Assembly (NCBI GenBank): GCA_023265025.1
Contig: JAHFUP010000060.1
Location: 1 to 33,464 of the forward strand
Length of the DNA stretch: 33,464 nt
From: Acidimicrobiia bacterium
GTDB taxonomy: Bacteria > Actinomycetota > Acidimicrobiia > Acidimicrobiales > AC-14
Direction: 5' to 3'
The position numbers were made by a program, and so were the translations under genes. The notes below the pieces were generated by a model. It was not told where the DNA came from and made no database searches. It saw only the letters and a program-made list of their open reading frames with translations. Positions 8,112 through 19,671 of this stretch are shown in pieces. Positions within the stretch are counted from its first letter, which is position 1, and the number at the start of each line of letters is the position of its first letter.

Positions 8112-8423
8112 GTGGAACTGCGTGAGAAGGTAGCCGGGCTGACCCGCGCTGCGGCCGCGCCCGCTGCCACTGGAGAGAACGGCGACCTGTACAACGGCGC
8201 CGGCGAGGGCCTCTCCCGGGCCTTCGAGCTCGCCCTCACGCCGGCCATCATCGGCGGCTTCGGCTACCTGCTCGACCGCTGGCTCGGCCTGCTTCCCGTC
8301 TTCACCATCATCTTCTTCCTGGTGGCCGTCTTCGGCGTCGCCGTCCGCATGTACTACGGCTACGCCGCCAAGATGAAGGAACACGACGCCGCCGGCCCGT
8401 GGGGAAACAAGGAAACCGCGTGA
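8112..8423 (+). CDS. atpZ: AtpZ/AtpI-type accessory membrane protein of ATP synthase
   Basis: A 103-residue protein with a short hydrophilic N-terminus and two membrane helices (about FELALTPAIIGGFGYLLDRW and FTIIFFLVAVFGVAVRMYYG). The first helix, with the GFGYLLDRWLG turn, matches the AtpZ/ATPase_gene1 group of small proteins encoded first in many atp operons; members are thought to help c-ring assembly or Mg/Ca transport. GTG 8112 is chosen because it follows AAAGGGG and yields a family-like N-terminus; the open frame further upstream lies inside the wecA-like gene. The TGA stop overlaps the GTG of the next gene. It is too short and too hydrophobic to be a core ATP synthase subunit. Confidence 0.75.
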   Translation: MELREKVAGLTRAAAAPAATGENGDLYNGAGEGLSRAFELALTPAIIGGFGYLLDRWLGLLPVFTIIFFLVAVFGVAVRMYYGYAAKMKEHDAAGPWGNKETA

Positions 8424-8871
8424 GCGGCGAGCTCCTCACCCGCGACCTGGGCCCTGCGGTCGAGGCCGAGGTCGCGGCAGACATGGCCAAGCGGGTCCTC
8501 CCGGTCCTTCCCGTCCTGGTCCTCGTCGCCGGGTTGATCTGGGGGCCCGACGGCGCAGCATCCGGCCTGTTCGCCGTCGTGCTGGTGCTGGCCAATCTCG
8601 CCCTGTCGGCCGCCCTCCTCGGCGGGGCGGCGCGCATCAGCCTCACGCTCCTCATGGTCGCCGCACTGGGCGGCTTCGCCCTGCGGCTGTTCCTTCTCAC
8701 CGCGGTGGTGTACCTGGTCAAGGACCAGTCCTGGGTCGACATCACCGCCCTGGGCTTCACCCTGATCATCACCCACCTCGGCCTCCTCATCTGGGAGACC
8801 CGCCACGTGTCGGCGTCCCTGGCCTACCCCGGCCTCAAGCCGACCCCGTCCAAGCTCGCAGGAGGGCGTCG

Positions 8872-8875
<4 letters not shown>
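8420..8875 (+). CDS. atpI: AtpI-like membrane protein
   Basis: A 151-residue protein with four likely membrane helices (for example VLPVLPVLVLVAGLIWG, LFAVVLVLANLALSAALL, LTLLMVAALGGFALRLFLL and LGFTLIITHLGLLIW). Length, topology and position between atpZ and atpB fit the poorly conserved AtpI family, an accessory factor for c-ring assembly that is not part of the finished enzyme. GTG 8420 overlaps the atpZ stop (GTGA); an ATG at 8399 would add seven residues overlapping atpZ. The 3' end carries GGAGGG at 8861-8866 as ribosome binding site for atpB and overlaps its TTG start. The family name rests on context and topology more than on motifs. Confidence 0.65.
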
Positions 8876-9940
<1,065 letters not shown>

Positions 9941-9950
9941 GGGGGGTGCA

Positions 9951-10511
9951 ATGTCCCTGATAACCGCCGTCGTCCGGTTCGCCCAGGAGGCGCCCGCGCA
10001 CGCCGAGGAAGCCAAGAGCAACCCCATCCTTCCGGCCTGGAATGAGGTCATCTGGGGCGCCATCTCGTTCACGATCCTCTTCGTCCTGATCGCCAAGTAC
10101 GCCTACCCCGCAGTCAAGAAGGGCATCGACGCCCGGGCCGACAAGATCCGCAGCAGCCTGGACGAGGCCGAGCGGACCCGCGACGAGGCCAACACCATCC
10201 TCGAGGACTACCGGCGCCAGCTGGCCGACGCCAAGAACGAGTCGGCCCGCATCATCGAGGAGGCCCGGCAGTCGGCCGACAAGCTCCGCCAGGACCTCAA
10301 GAAGCAGGCCGAGGCCGAGGTGGCGGAGATAAAGTCCCGCGCCCAGGAGGACATCGCCGCCCAGGTCGAGCGGGCCATGGGCGACCTGCGGGCCCGCGTC
10401 GCCGACATGACCATCGAGCTCACCGAGAAGGTCGTGCAGCGCAACCTCGACCGCGAGACCAACCTGGCCCTCATCGAGCGGTTCATCGACGAAGCAGGTA
10501 GCGCGGCCTGA
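9951..10511 (+). CDS. atpF: ATP synthase subunit b
   Basis: Subunit b (186 residues) is the peripheral stalk that keeps alpha-beta from turning with the rotor. One N-terminal membrane helix ([20 protein letters not shown]) is followed by a long charged helix (about residues 55-160, rich in Glu, Arg, Lys and Ala) typical of the dimeric stalk. A run of six G (9941-9946) four bases before ATG 9951 is the likely ribosome binding site. The stop TGA shares its A with the atpH ATG (TGATG). Unlike mycobacteria, which have a fused b-delta protein, b and delta are separate genes here and only one b gene is present. Confidence 0.95.
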   Translation: MSLITAVVRFAQEAPAHAEEAKSNPILPAWNEVIWGAISFTILFVLIAKYAYPAVKKGIDARADKIRSSLDEAERTRDEANTILEDYRRQLADAKNESARIIEEARQSADKLRQDLKKQAEAEVAEIKSRAQEDIAAQVERAMGDLRARVADMTIELTEKVVQRNLDRETNLALIERFIDEAGSAA

Positions 10512-11050
10512 TGGCACTGCAGGTCGAGCAGGTCGACGGTTACGCCGCGGCCCTCTTCGAGGTCGCCCGCGCCGAAGGGGCGCTGGCCGTCGTCGAGGAG
10601 GAGCTGTTCAAGATCTCGGACGTGCTGGCCGGCTCCGACGAGCTCCGCGCCGCGCTCAGCGACGCGTCCATCCCGTCCGAGAAGCGCCAGGAGATCATCC
10701 AGGACCTCCTCGTCAAGAGCAACGCGACGCCGATCACCACCAGCCTGGTGTCCTTCGTCGTCGGCGCCGGCCACGCCCGCGACCTGCCGGGCATCATCTC
10801 CAGCCTGGTCGAGCGAGCCGCCTCGGACCGTCAGCACGCCGTCGCCGAGGTGCGCTCCGCCGTCTCGCTCGACGAGAACCAGCGCACGCGCCTGGCCGCC
10901 GCCCTGTCGAAGAACCTGGGCAAGGAAGTCGAAGTGAAGGTGCACGTGGATCCCTCGGTGCTCGGCGGCCTGTCCGCCCGGGTGGGCGACGTCGTGATCG
11001 ACGGCACCGTGCGCCACCGACTCGATCAATTGAAGGAAACCATTCGATGA
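10511..11050 (+). CDS. atpH: ATP synthase subunit delta
   Basis: Delta (179 residues) caps the top of the alpha-beta hexamer and connects it to subunit b. Length and layout match the OSCP/delta family: an N-terminal helical domain beginning [16 protein letters not shown] and a C-terminal segment [19 protein letters not shown], followed by [19 protein letters not shown], which is the conserved family ending. ATG 10511 overlaps the atpF stop by one base and its own TGA overlaps the atpA ATG (ATGA), so it is translationally embedded in the operon. Confidence 0.95.
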   Translation: MALQVEQVDGYAAALFEVARAEGALAVVEEELFKISDVLAGSDELRAALSDASIPSEKRQEIIQDLLVKSNATPITTSLVSFVVGAGHARDLPGIISSLVERAASDRQHAVAEVRSAVSLDENQRTRLAAALSKNLGKEVEVKVHVDPSVLGGLSARVGDVVIDGTVRHRLDQLKETIR

Positions 11051-12657
11051 CCGACACGACCGTCAACAGCGCGGGCTTCAACTTCAACCCCGACGACATC
11101 ACCGCCGTCCTCCGCAAGCACATGGAGGACTACAAGCCGAACCTCGAGCGCCAGCAGGTCGGCCAGATCGTGGAGGTCGGCGACGGCATCGCCCGCATCT
11201 CCGGCCTGCCCAACACCTCGGTCAACGAGCTGCTCGAGTTCGAGGGCGGCACGCTGGGCCTGGCCCTGAACCTAGACGAGGAGTCCATCGGCGCCGTGGT
11301 CCTGGGTGACATGGGCCACATCGAGGACGGCCAGGCCGTCAGCGCCACCGGCCGCATCCTCTCCGTCCCGGTCGGCGACGGCCTCCTCGGTCGCGTCGTC
11401 GACGCCCTCGGCCAGCCCCTCGACGGCAAGGGCGCCATCAACACCACCGAGACCCGGCGTCTCGAGATCCAGGCCCCCGGCGTGATCGACCGCCAGCCGG
11501 TGAAGGAGCCCCTCCAGACCGGCATCAAGTCGATCGACTCCATGACCCCGGTCGGCCGGGGCCAGCGCGAGCTGATCATCGGCGACCGCAAGACGGGCAA
11601 GACCGCCGTCGCCGTCGACACGATCATCAACCAGAAGGGCCAGGGGGTGAAGTGCATCTACGTCGCCATCGGCCAGAAGAACTCCACCGTGGCCGAGGTG
11701 GTTGCCGCCCTCGAGGAGTACGGCGCCATGGAGTACACCGTGGTCGTCAACGCCCCCTCCGGCGAGCCGGCGCCCTTCAAGTACCTCGCCCCCTACTCCG
11801 GCGCGGCCATGGGGTCGCACTGGATGGAGGCCGGCGACGCCGCCCTCATCGTCTACGACGACCTGTCCAAGCAGGCCGAGGCCTATCGCCAGCTCTCCCT
11901 ACTGCTGCGCCGGCCCCCGGGCCGTGAGGCCTATCCCGGCGACGTCTTCTACCTCCACAGCCGCCTGCTCGAGCGCTCGGCCAAGCTGTCCGACGCGCTG
12001 GGCGCGGGGTCGCTGACCGCACTGCCGATCATCGAGACCAAAGAGGGCGACGTCTCCGCCTACATCCCCACCAACGTGATCTCGATCACCGACGGCCAGA
12101 TCTACCTGCAGACCGACCTCTTCCGGTCGGGCGTGCGGCCGGCGGTCGACGTCGGCATCTCGGTCTCCCGGGTGGGCGGCTCGGCCCAGATCAAGGCCAT
12201 GAAGTCGGTGGCCGGCACGCTCAAGCTCGACCTGGCCCAGTTCCGCGAGCTGGAGGCGTTCGCGTCATTCGGGTCGGAGCTGGACAAGCTGTCCCAGGCC
12301 CAGCTCGACCGGGGCTACAAGCTCACCGAGCTGCTGAAGCAGGGCCTGCACTCGCCGCTGAAGGTCGAGGAGCAGGTCGTCTCCATCTACGCCGGCACGA
12401 AGGGCTACCTCGACGACATCCCCACCTCCGACGTGAGTCGGTTCGAGAAGGAGCTGCTGGAGGAGTTCAGCAGCCGCTACTCCGACCTCATGAGCGAGAT
12501 CCGGGAGTCGGGCAAGCTGCCGGACGACGACAAGATGAAGAAGGCGATGGAGGGCTTCCGCGACCGGTTCCAGCCCACCGACGCCAGCAAGGCCGACGGG
12601 CCCGAGAAGTCTTCCGACAAGACCGTGGAGATGGACGCCAAGGCCGAGGAGAAGTAG
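11047..12657 (+). CDS. atpA: ATP synthase subunit alpha, with charged C-terminal tail
   Basis: Alpha (536 residues) alternates with beta in the F1 hexamer and binds nucleotide non-catalytically. The Walker A loop is GDRKTGKT (179-186); [16 protein letters not shown]-type sequence (here [17 protein letters not shown]) contains the arginine-finger region. After the normal family end near [12 protein letters not shown] there are about 23 extra residues, mostly Lys, Asp, Glu and Ser. Mycobacterial alpha subunits also carry an extra C-terminal segment, which restrains ATP hydrolysis; whether this tail does the same is unknown. ATG 11047 overlaps the atpH stop. The stop is followed three bases later by the GTG of atpG. 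Confidence 0.97.
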   Translation: MTDTTVNSAGFNFNPDDITAVLRKHMEDYKPNLERQQVGQIVEVGDGIARISGLPNTSVNELLEFEGGTLGLALNLDEESIGAVVLGDMGHIEDGQAVSATGRILSVPVGDGLLGRVVDALGQPLDGKGAINTTETRRLEIQAPGVIDRQPVKEPLQTGIKSIDSMTPVGRGQRELIIGDRKTGKTAVAVDTIINQKGQGVKCIYVAIGQKNSTVAEVVAALEEYGAMEYTVVVNAPSGEPAPFKYLAPYSGAAMGSHWMEAGDAALIVYDDLSKQAEAYRQLSLLLRRPPGREAYPGDVFYLHSRLLERSAKLSDALGAGSLTALPIIETKEGDVSAYIPTNVISITDGQIYLQTDLFRSGVRPAVDVGISVSRVGGSAQIKAMKSVAGTLKLDLAQFRELEAFASFGSELDKLSQAQLDRGYKLTELLKQGLHSPLKVEEQVVSIYAGTKGYLDDIPTSDVSRFEKELLEEFSSRYSDLMSEIRESGKLPDDDKMKKAMEGFRDRFQPTDASKADGPEKSSDKTVEMDAKAEEK

Positions 12658-12660
12658 TCC

Positions 12661-15463
<2,803 letters not shown>

Positions 15464-15464
15464 A

Positions 15465-15515
15465 CGCTTTGCGGTAGCTGAGGTACCGCCACGGTACCTG
15501 CGCTCCCGCAAAGCG
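15465..15515 (+). terminator. Nested inverted repeat after atpC, probable terminator
   Basis: An outer perfect 10-base stem (CGCTTTGCGG 15465-15474 with CCGCAAAGCG 15506-15515) encloses an inner perfect 8-base stem (AGGTACCG 15481-15488 with CGGTACCT 15492-15499) with loop CCA. It starts two bases after the atpC stop. No T run follows, as is common for terminators in high-GC Actinobacteria. The inner repeat could alternatively be a protein-binding palindrome. Confidence 0.6.
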
Positions 15516-15545
15516 ATGTCGCACCCGTCTGGTTGGCTGGTGCCC

Positions 15546-16451
15546 ATGAAGCCGATCGACGTCGCAGTCTCCCGGCTCGCCGCGAGGCAGTACTCGCTGG
15601 CCCATCGACACCAACTTCTGGACCTCGGGATGACCGCGAGGCAAATCCACGCCCGGTTCAACGCCGGCTGGTTCGTACCCGTGCATCAGGGCGTCTACCT
15701 GGTCGGCAGCGCGAGGCCATCGCCGGAGCAGGCCGTGTTGGCGGCCTGCCTCGCCACGGGCTCCGAGGCTGTGGCGTCGCACCGGAGCGCCGGCGCGCTC
15801 TGGGGGCTCCGCGGCGTCGAGGTGTCGGGACCGGAGATCACGCTGTGGACCAACCGGCACCGGCCGCTCCACGGCGTGCAGGTCCACCGCACCCGCGTGC
15901 TTGATCCAGTGGATGTCACGCGACGGCTTTCGATCCCTGTCACCACGCCGGCCCGGACGCTGCTCGACCTTGGGGCGGTGGTGCCGACGCTCGCTGTGGA
16001 GTCGGCTTTGGAGGACGCGCTGATGCGAAGGCTGGTCAACTTCGCCCTGCTCACCGCCACGCTCGATCGGCTCGGTGGGCCCGGGCGTAACGGCGCCGGC
16101 GTACTGCGGGCCCTTGTCGAGGAACGGGATCCGGCCACCGCGCCGACCCAGAGCGTGCTGGAGGACGAGCTGCTGCGGGTCTTGCGGCGGGGCGGGCTGC
16201 CGGCGCCAGTCCGCCAGTACAAGGTCGGGCGGGTGCTCCTGGACGCCGCCTATCCGCACGTCAAGCTCGGGATCGAGGCTGACAGCCGGATCTGGCACGG
16301 CGGCCGGTTCGACGTGCAGCGCAACAGCGACAAGGCCAACGTGCTGGTGGCGCACGGCTGGCGGGTGCTGCACTTCACGGCCGGCGACATCCGTCGTCGG
16401 GCGGCGTACGTGGTGGACACGGTCACGCAGGAGCTGGCATGGGCCGCGTGA
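15546..16451 (+). CDS. AbiEi-like N-terminal / DUF559-like endonuclease-fold protein
   Basis: The 301-residue product belongs to a large actinobacterial group annotated as AbiEi antitoxin-like or DUF559 proteins. The N-terminal part is winged-helix-like: AARQYSLAHRHQLLDLGMT, ARQIHARFNAGWFVPVHQGVY, SHRSAGALWGLRGVEVSGPE and VTTPARTLLDLGAVVP. The C-terminal part (about residues 205-300) resembles Vsr/DUF559 nuclease folds: LLDAAYPHVKLGIEADSRIWH with acidic residues and KANVLVAHGWRVLHFTAGDI. Molecular function is unproven; members occur singly without a partner toxin, and no AbiEii toxin is next to it. ATG 15546 is preferred because it gives the usual short N-terminus; ATG 15516 abuts the atp terminator stem and would add ten residues. 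It overlaps the next gene by 13 bases. Confidence 0.75.
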   Translation: MKPIDVAVSRLAARQYSLAHRHQLLDLGMTARQIHARFNAGWFVPVHQGVYLVGSARPSPEQAVLAACLATGSEAVASHRSAGALWGLRGVEVSGPEITLWTNRHRPLHGVQVHRTRVLDPVDVTRRLSIPVTTPARTLLDLGAVVPTLAVESALEDALMRRLVNFALLTATLDRLGGPGRNGAGVLRALVEERDPATAPTQSVLEDELLRVLRRGGLPAPVRQYKVGRVLLDAAYPHVKLGIEADSRIWHGGRFDVQRNSDKANVLVAHGWRVLHFTAGDIRRRAAYVVDTVTQELAWAA

Positions 16452-17254
16452 GGCTGGGGGTTGCCCTTCTCGTGCCGCCGCCGTTCGACGCCGAGATCGA
16501 CGGGCTGCGACGGGCGCTCGGCGACGGCACGCTCGGACGGATGCCGGCGCATCTCACGCTGGTGCCGCCGGTCAACGTGCGCGAGGACCGGCTGGGGGAG
16601 GCACTGGCCGTGCTCCGGCGGGCGGCGGCCACGACGCGCCCATTGACGGTCACGCTGGGCCCGCCGGCGACCTTCCTGCCCGACAGCCCGACGGTCCACC
16701 TGCCGGTCGGCGACGAGGCGCCGGTCCGGGCGCTCCGGGACGGGGTGTTCGTCGACCCGCTGGCCCGCCCCCTCACCTGGCCGTTCGTGCCCCACGTGAC
16801 CCTCGCCGACGAAGCGTCGTCCGACCGGATCGACGCGGCCGGCGTCGCTATGGCCGACTACCGGGTCGACGTGACGTTCGGACGGGTCCACCTGTTGCTG
16901 GAGGGTCCCGGGCGGATCTGGGCGCCGATCGCCGACGCCACGTTCGCGCCGCCGGCGACGGTCGGCCGGGGCGGCCTGCCGCTGGAGCTGACGGTGAGCG
17001 AAGAGGTCGACCCCCTCGCGGCGAGGCTCGGCCCCGAGCGGCTGGTGGTCACGGCCCGGGTCGACGGCGCCGTCGCCGGCTACGTCGAGGGAAGCTGCCA
17101 CGGACGCGCCGCCCACCTGGCCTCACTGGTCGTGACCGACGACGCCGGTCACCTCGACGTGGGCCGCCACCTCGTGGCTGCCTTCCGGTACGAGGCGGCC
17201 AAACGGGGGTTCGACCACTTCACCCGCGCGCCCGGAACCGGCGACGTGGGCTAG
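16439..17254 (+). CDS. 2H phosphoesterase fused to a GNAT-like acetyltransferase domain
   Basis: The 271-residue product has two parts. Residues 1-165 look like the 2H phosphoesterase / 2'-5' RNA ligase family, with the paired motifs HLTL (38-41) and HVTL (119-122) about 80 residues apart, each supplying a catalytic His and Thr for cleavage of cyclic phosphodiesters or 2'-5' linkages. Residues about 180-271 resemble a GNAT acetyltransferase: VVTARVDGAVAGYVEG, then AHLASLVVTDDAGHLDVGR and a helix HLVAAFRYEAAKRGFDHF, which is the acetyl-CoA-binding motif A layout, though the usual Q/RxxGxG/A loop is weak here. Substrates are unknown. It overlaps the preceding gene by 13 bases; GTG 16448 is an alternative start. 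Its TAG stop is the first half of a TAGCGT -10-like box for the next gene. Confidence 0.75.
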   Translation: MGRVRLGVALLVPPPFDAEIDGLRRALGDGTLGRMPAHLTLVPPVNVREDRLGEALAVLRRAAATTRPLTVTLGPPATFLPDSPTVHLPVGDEAPVRALRDGVFVDPLARPLTWPFVPHVTLADEASSDRIDAAGVAMADYRVDVTFGRVHLLLEGPGRIWAPIADATFAPPATVGRGGLPLELTVSEEVDPLAARLGPERLVVTARVDGAVAGYVEGSCHGRAAHLASLVVTDDAGHLDVGRHLVAAFRYEAAKRGFDHFTRAPGTGDVG

Positions 17255-17257
17255 CGT
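17252..17257 (+). promoter_or_regulatory. Putative -10 box before the M23 peptidase gene
   Basis: TAGCGT at 17252-17257 includes the stop codon of the preceding gene. Transcription would begin near 17264, giving about 25 bases of leader before GTG 17289. No -35 box or ribosome binding site is evident, so this is a weak call. Confidence 0.3.
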
Positions 17258-17288
17258 GAGATGCGGCGAACGGCCCTGATTGACCTCT

Positions 17289-18386
17289 GTGCGGATCAAA
17301 CACCCTCGACCTTTTCTCGTCGGCACCCTCGTGGCCGTGCTGTCGCTGCTGGGTGGATCGCCGGGGGTGAACGCCCAGATCGTCACCGTGCCGAGCACGA
17401 CGACGACCGCCCTGGTGCCGGCGTCGACCACCACCGTCACCCCGACCACGACGACACCCGTTCCCGCGCCACCGACGACCGGCGTCGAGACCAGGATCCT
17501 CCCCGCGCCCCTGGCCGGCACCAAGATCATCGACCCGAGCGCATCAACCACCACCAAGCCCGGCGACACGACGTCGACGACCACCGTCCCGCCGGCGAGC
17601 CTCAGCCCCGGCCAGGTCGACGCCGTCCTGCGCGACCAGGTGCGGTCCGGCGCCAGCAGCACGAGCGCGCTGGTCGAGGCGCTGCGGCCGCTGCAGAACC
17701 TCGGCATGACCGCACAGGAGGCGATGGCCCTCGGCATGGGCCAGTTCCCGGTGCTCGGGCTGGCGAACTGGACCGACGACTGGCTCGACTACCGCGCCGG
17801 CCCGCCGGTCCACCAGCACCAGGGCACCGACGTGTTCTCGGCCTTCGACACGTCGGTCCGGGCGCCGGTGGACGGCATCGTCCGGTTCGAGGACGCCGGC
17901 CTGGGCGGCAAGGGCGCCTACGTCACCGCACCCGACGGCACCTACTACTACATGGCCCACCTGAACAGCTTCAACACGGACCTACGCAACGGCACGCCGG
18001 TGAAGCAGGGTCAGATCGTGGGCTACAACGGCGACAGCGGCAACGCCAAGGGCGGCGCGCCGCATGTCCACTTCGAGGTCCACCCCGGCGGGGGCGCGGC
18101 GGTGAACCCGAAGCCCTTCCTCGACGCCTGGCTGCACGCGGCGCTGGCCCGGGTCCCAGACGTCCTCGCCTCGTTCCAGCCCAAGGCGGCCGACGGCACG
18201 CCGGCGGACGACGGCGGTGTGCCCCAGATCCTGGTTGCCACGGGGATGACCCGTCGGTTCTCGTCGCCGTCGCAGCCGGTCCCGAACCGGACGCGTTGGA
18301 CCGGCGACTTCAACCACGCGGTCCTGGGCCCCCTCACCCCGACCGCGCTGGCGCCGCTCCTCGACCCGACTCAGACGGACAAGTAG
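17289..18386 (+). CDS. Secreted M23 family peptidoglycan peptidase
   Basis: The 365-residue product has a signal peptide (basic MRIKHPRPF, hydrophobic VGTLVAVLSLLGG, likely cut near VNA-Q at 29-30), then a long Thr/Pro/Ser-rich linker (about 35-105), a helical segment (105-160) and an M23 metallopeptidase domain (about 170-280). Zinc ligands follow the lysostaphin pattern: His177 and Asp181 in HQGTD, and His261 in HVH (259-261), with His224 in YMAHLN as second active-site His. Such enzymes cut peptide crossbridges of the cell wall in growth or division. A further 85 residues follow the domain, ending in a Pro/Leu-rich tail. GTG 17289 is preferred; TTG 17280 would add three residues. Downstream lies a hairpin tract shared with the convergent glpX gene. 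Confidence 0.88.
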   Translation: MRIKHPRPFLVGTLVAVLSLLGGSPGVNAQIVTVPSTTTTALVPASTTTVTPTTTTPVPAPPTTGVETRILPAPLAGTKIIDPSASTTTKPGDTTSTTTVPPASLSPGQVDAVLRDQVRSGASSTSALVEALRPLQNLGMTAQEAMALGMGQFPVLGLANWTDDWLDYRAGPPVHQHQGTDVFSAFDTSVRAPVDGIVRFEDAGLGGKGAYVTAPDGTYYYMAHLNSFNTDLRNGTPVKQGQIVGYNGDSGNAKGGAPHVHFEVHPGGGAAVNPKPFLDAWLHAALARVPDVLASFQPKAADGTPADDGGVPQILVATGMTRRFSSPSQPVPNRTRWTGDFNHAVLGPLTPTALAPLLDPTQTDK

Positions 18387-18391
18387 ACATA

Positions 18392-18406
18392 GGCGGCTTC
18401 GCCGCC
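18392..18406. repeat. Small hairpin GGCGGC-TTC-GCCGCC
   Basis: A perfect 6-base stem with a TTC loop begins six bases after the M23 peptidase stop. It may help end transcription of that gene. The same stem-loop type, with stem halves exchanged, occurs in the dispersed repeat at 23384-23471. Confidence 0.5.
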
Positions 18407-18411
18407 ATAGT

Positions 18412-18583
18412 CACAGTCACTGCGTGGTCGCCGCCCGTCGGGCGGCGCGCGTCCCCCCTCCGCCGAAAGAAGCTCGCTTCGCTCGGTTCTTTCGGCGCAC
18501 AGTCACCGCGTGGTCGCCGCCCGGCGGGCGGCGGCTTCTCCCCCTACCGCAGAAGAAGCGGCCTTTGGCCGGTTCTTCTGCGG
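18412..18583. repeat. Tandemly duplicated hairpin unit between convergent genes
   Basis: Two units about 86 bases apart. Each opens with a 36-base conserved part, differing at two positions, at 18412-18447 and 18498-18533; it contains a GC-rich inverted repeat (CGCCGCCC with GGGCGGCG). Each ends with a strong hairpin: CGCCGAAAGAA 18461-18471 with TTCTTTCGGCG 18487-18497, and CCGCAGAAGAA 18547-18557 with TTCTTCTGCGG 18573-18583. The last stem ends exactly at the glpX stop codon. The two stems differ in sequence but both are perfect over 11 bases. They carry A-rich left arms and T-rich right arms, as bidirectional terminators do. Confidence 0.75.
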
Positions 18584-19579
18584 CTAATCGAACGCCACAG
18601 ACGAGAACTGGGCGATCTTGCTCAGGGGGTGACGGGCGCTGATGCTGCGCACCGTGCCGGACTTCGACCGCATGACCAGCGACTGGGTGGTGGCACCCTT
18701 GCTGTCGTAGTGGACGCCCCGGAGCAGCTCGCCGTCGGTCACGCCGGTGGCGGCGAAGAAGCAGTTGTCTCCCGACACGAGGTCGTCGGTGAAGATCACC
18801 TTGTCGAGGTCGAAGCCGGCGGCGAGCACGTTTTCGCGCTCGGCGTCGCTTCGGGGGGCGAGCTGGGCCTGGATCTCGCCGCCCATGCACTTCAGGGCGG
18901 CGGCGCTGATGACGCCCTCGGGCGTGCCGCCCACGCCGAAGAGGATGTCGGCACCCGACTCGGGCCAGCCGGTGGAGATGGCGCCGGCCACGTCGCCGTC
19001 CTGGATGAGCCGGATGCGGGCGCCGGCATCGCGGATCTCGGCGATGAGCTCGTCGTGCCGGGGGCGGTCGAGCACGACGGCGGTCATGTCCCGGACCGAC
19101 TTCCGCAGCGCAGCGGCGGCCGCCTTGAGGTTCTCGGTGGGGGACAGGGTGATGTCGATCGATCCCGCCGCCTCGGCCCCGACGGCCAGCTTGTTCATGT
19201 AGAAGCAGGGCCCGGGGTCGAACATGGTGCCCCGGGGGCTGACCGCGATCACGCAGAGGGCGTTGCCGCGGCCGAGGGCGGTGAGGGTGGTGCCCTCCAA
19301 CGGGTCGACGGCGATGTCGGTCTCGGGCTGCGATCCGTCGCCCACCCGCTCGCCGTTGTACAGCATGGGTGCTTCGTCCTTCTCGCCCTCCCCGATGACG
19401 ATGATGCCGTCCATCTGCACGCTCGACAGGATCACGCGCATCGCCTCGGTGGCGGCGCCGTCGGCGCCCTTCTTGTCGCCCCGGCCCATCCAGCGGGCGG
19501 AGGCCAAGGCGGCGGCCTCGGTTACCCGGACCAGTTCCATGGCCAGGTTGCGATCGGGGGGCTGGGGCTGAGCGCTCAT
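18584..19579 (-). CDS. glpX: Class II fructose-1,6-bisphosphatase
   Basis: GlpX hydrolyses fructose 1,6-bisphosphate to fructose 6-phosphate, the committed step of gluconeogenesis, in the cytoplasm and with divalent metal. The 331-residue product shows the family's conserved blocks: [32 protein letters not shown] (acidic metal and substrate site), [20 protein letters not shown], and [19 protein letters not shown] followed by [20 protein letters not shown]. Length is typical of actinobacterial GlpX. ATG 19579 is chosen over GTG 19588 because TAGGGT sits seven bases before it on the minus strand, giving a leaderless transcript. The gene is monocistronic here and converges with the M23 peptidase. 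Together with the glgE locus it points to active sugar-phosphate and glucan synthesis. Confidence 0.96.
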   Translation of the reverse strand: MSAQPQPPDRNLAMELVRVTEAAALASARWMGRGDKKGADGAATEAMRVILSSVQMDGIIVIGEGEKDEAPMLYNGERVGDGSQPETDIAVDPLEGTTLTALGRGNALCVIAVSPRGTMFDPGPCFYMNKLAVGAEAAGSIDITLSPTENLKAAAAALRKSVRDMTAVVLDRPRHDELIAEIRDAGARIRLIQDGDVAGAISTGWPESGADILFGVGGTPEGVISAAALKCMGGEIQAQLAPRSDAERENVLAAGFDLDKVIFTDDLVSGDNCFFAATGVTDGELLRGVHYDSKGATTQSLVMRSKSGTVRSISARHPLSKIAQFSSVAFD

Positions 19580-19586
19580 GAGGGGC

Positions 19587-19592
19587 ACCCTA
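19587..19592 (-). promoter_or_regulatory. Putative leaderless -10 box of glpX
   Basis: On the minus strand TAGGGT occupies 19592-19587, followed by seven bases and ATG 19579. No ribosome binding site is visible before the ATG. The box and spacing repeat what is seen before the coiled-coil, phosphatase and Nfu genes. Confidence 0.5.
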
Positions 19593-19637
19593 TCTCGGCG
19601 ACTGTGGCCGACGCCCCTGGGGCCGACCGGGCGGCGC

Positions 19638-19671
19638 TACGCTCCGAGTCGTGGGCCGGGAGGTGCAGTAG
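19638..19671 (+). promoter_or_regulatory. Putative promoter and short leader of the zinc-ribbon operon
   Basis: TACGCT (19638-19643) is followed by seven bases and G19651. The 21-base leader contains GGGAGG (19658-19663), a good ribosome binding site for ATG 19672. The leader also reads as a complete mini-frame starting with GTG 19651 and ending with TAG 19669-19671, directly against the ATG. Confidence 0.45.
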
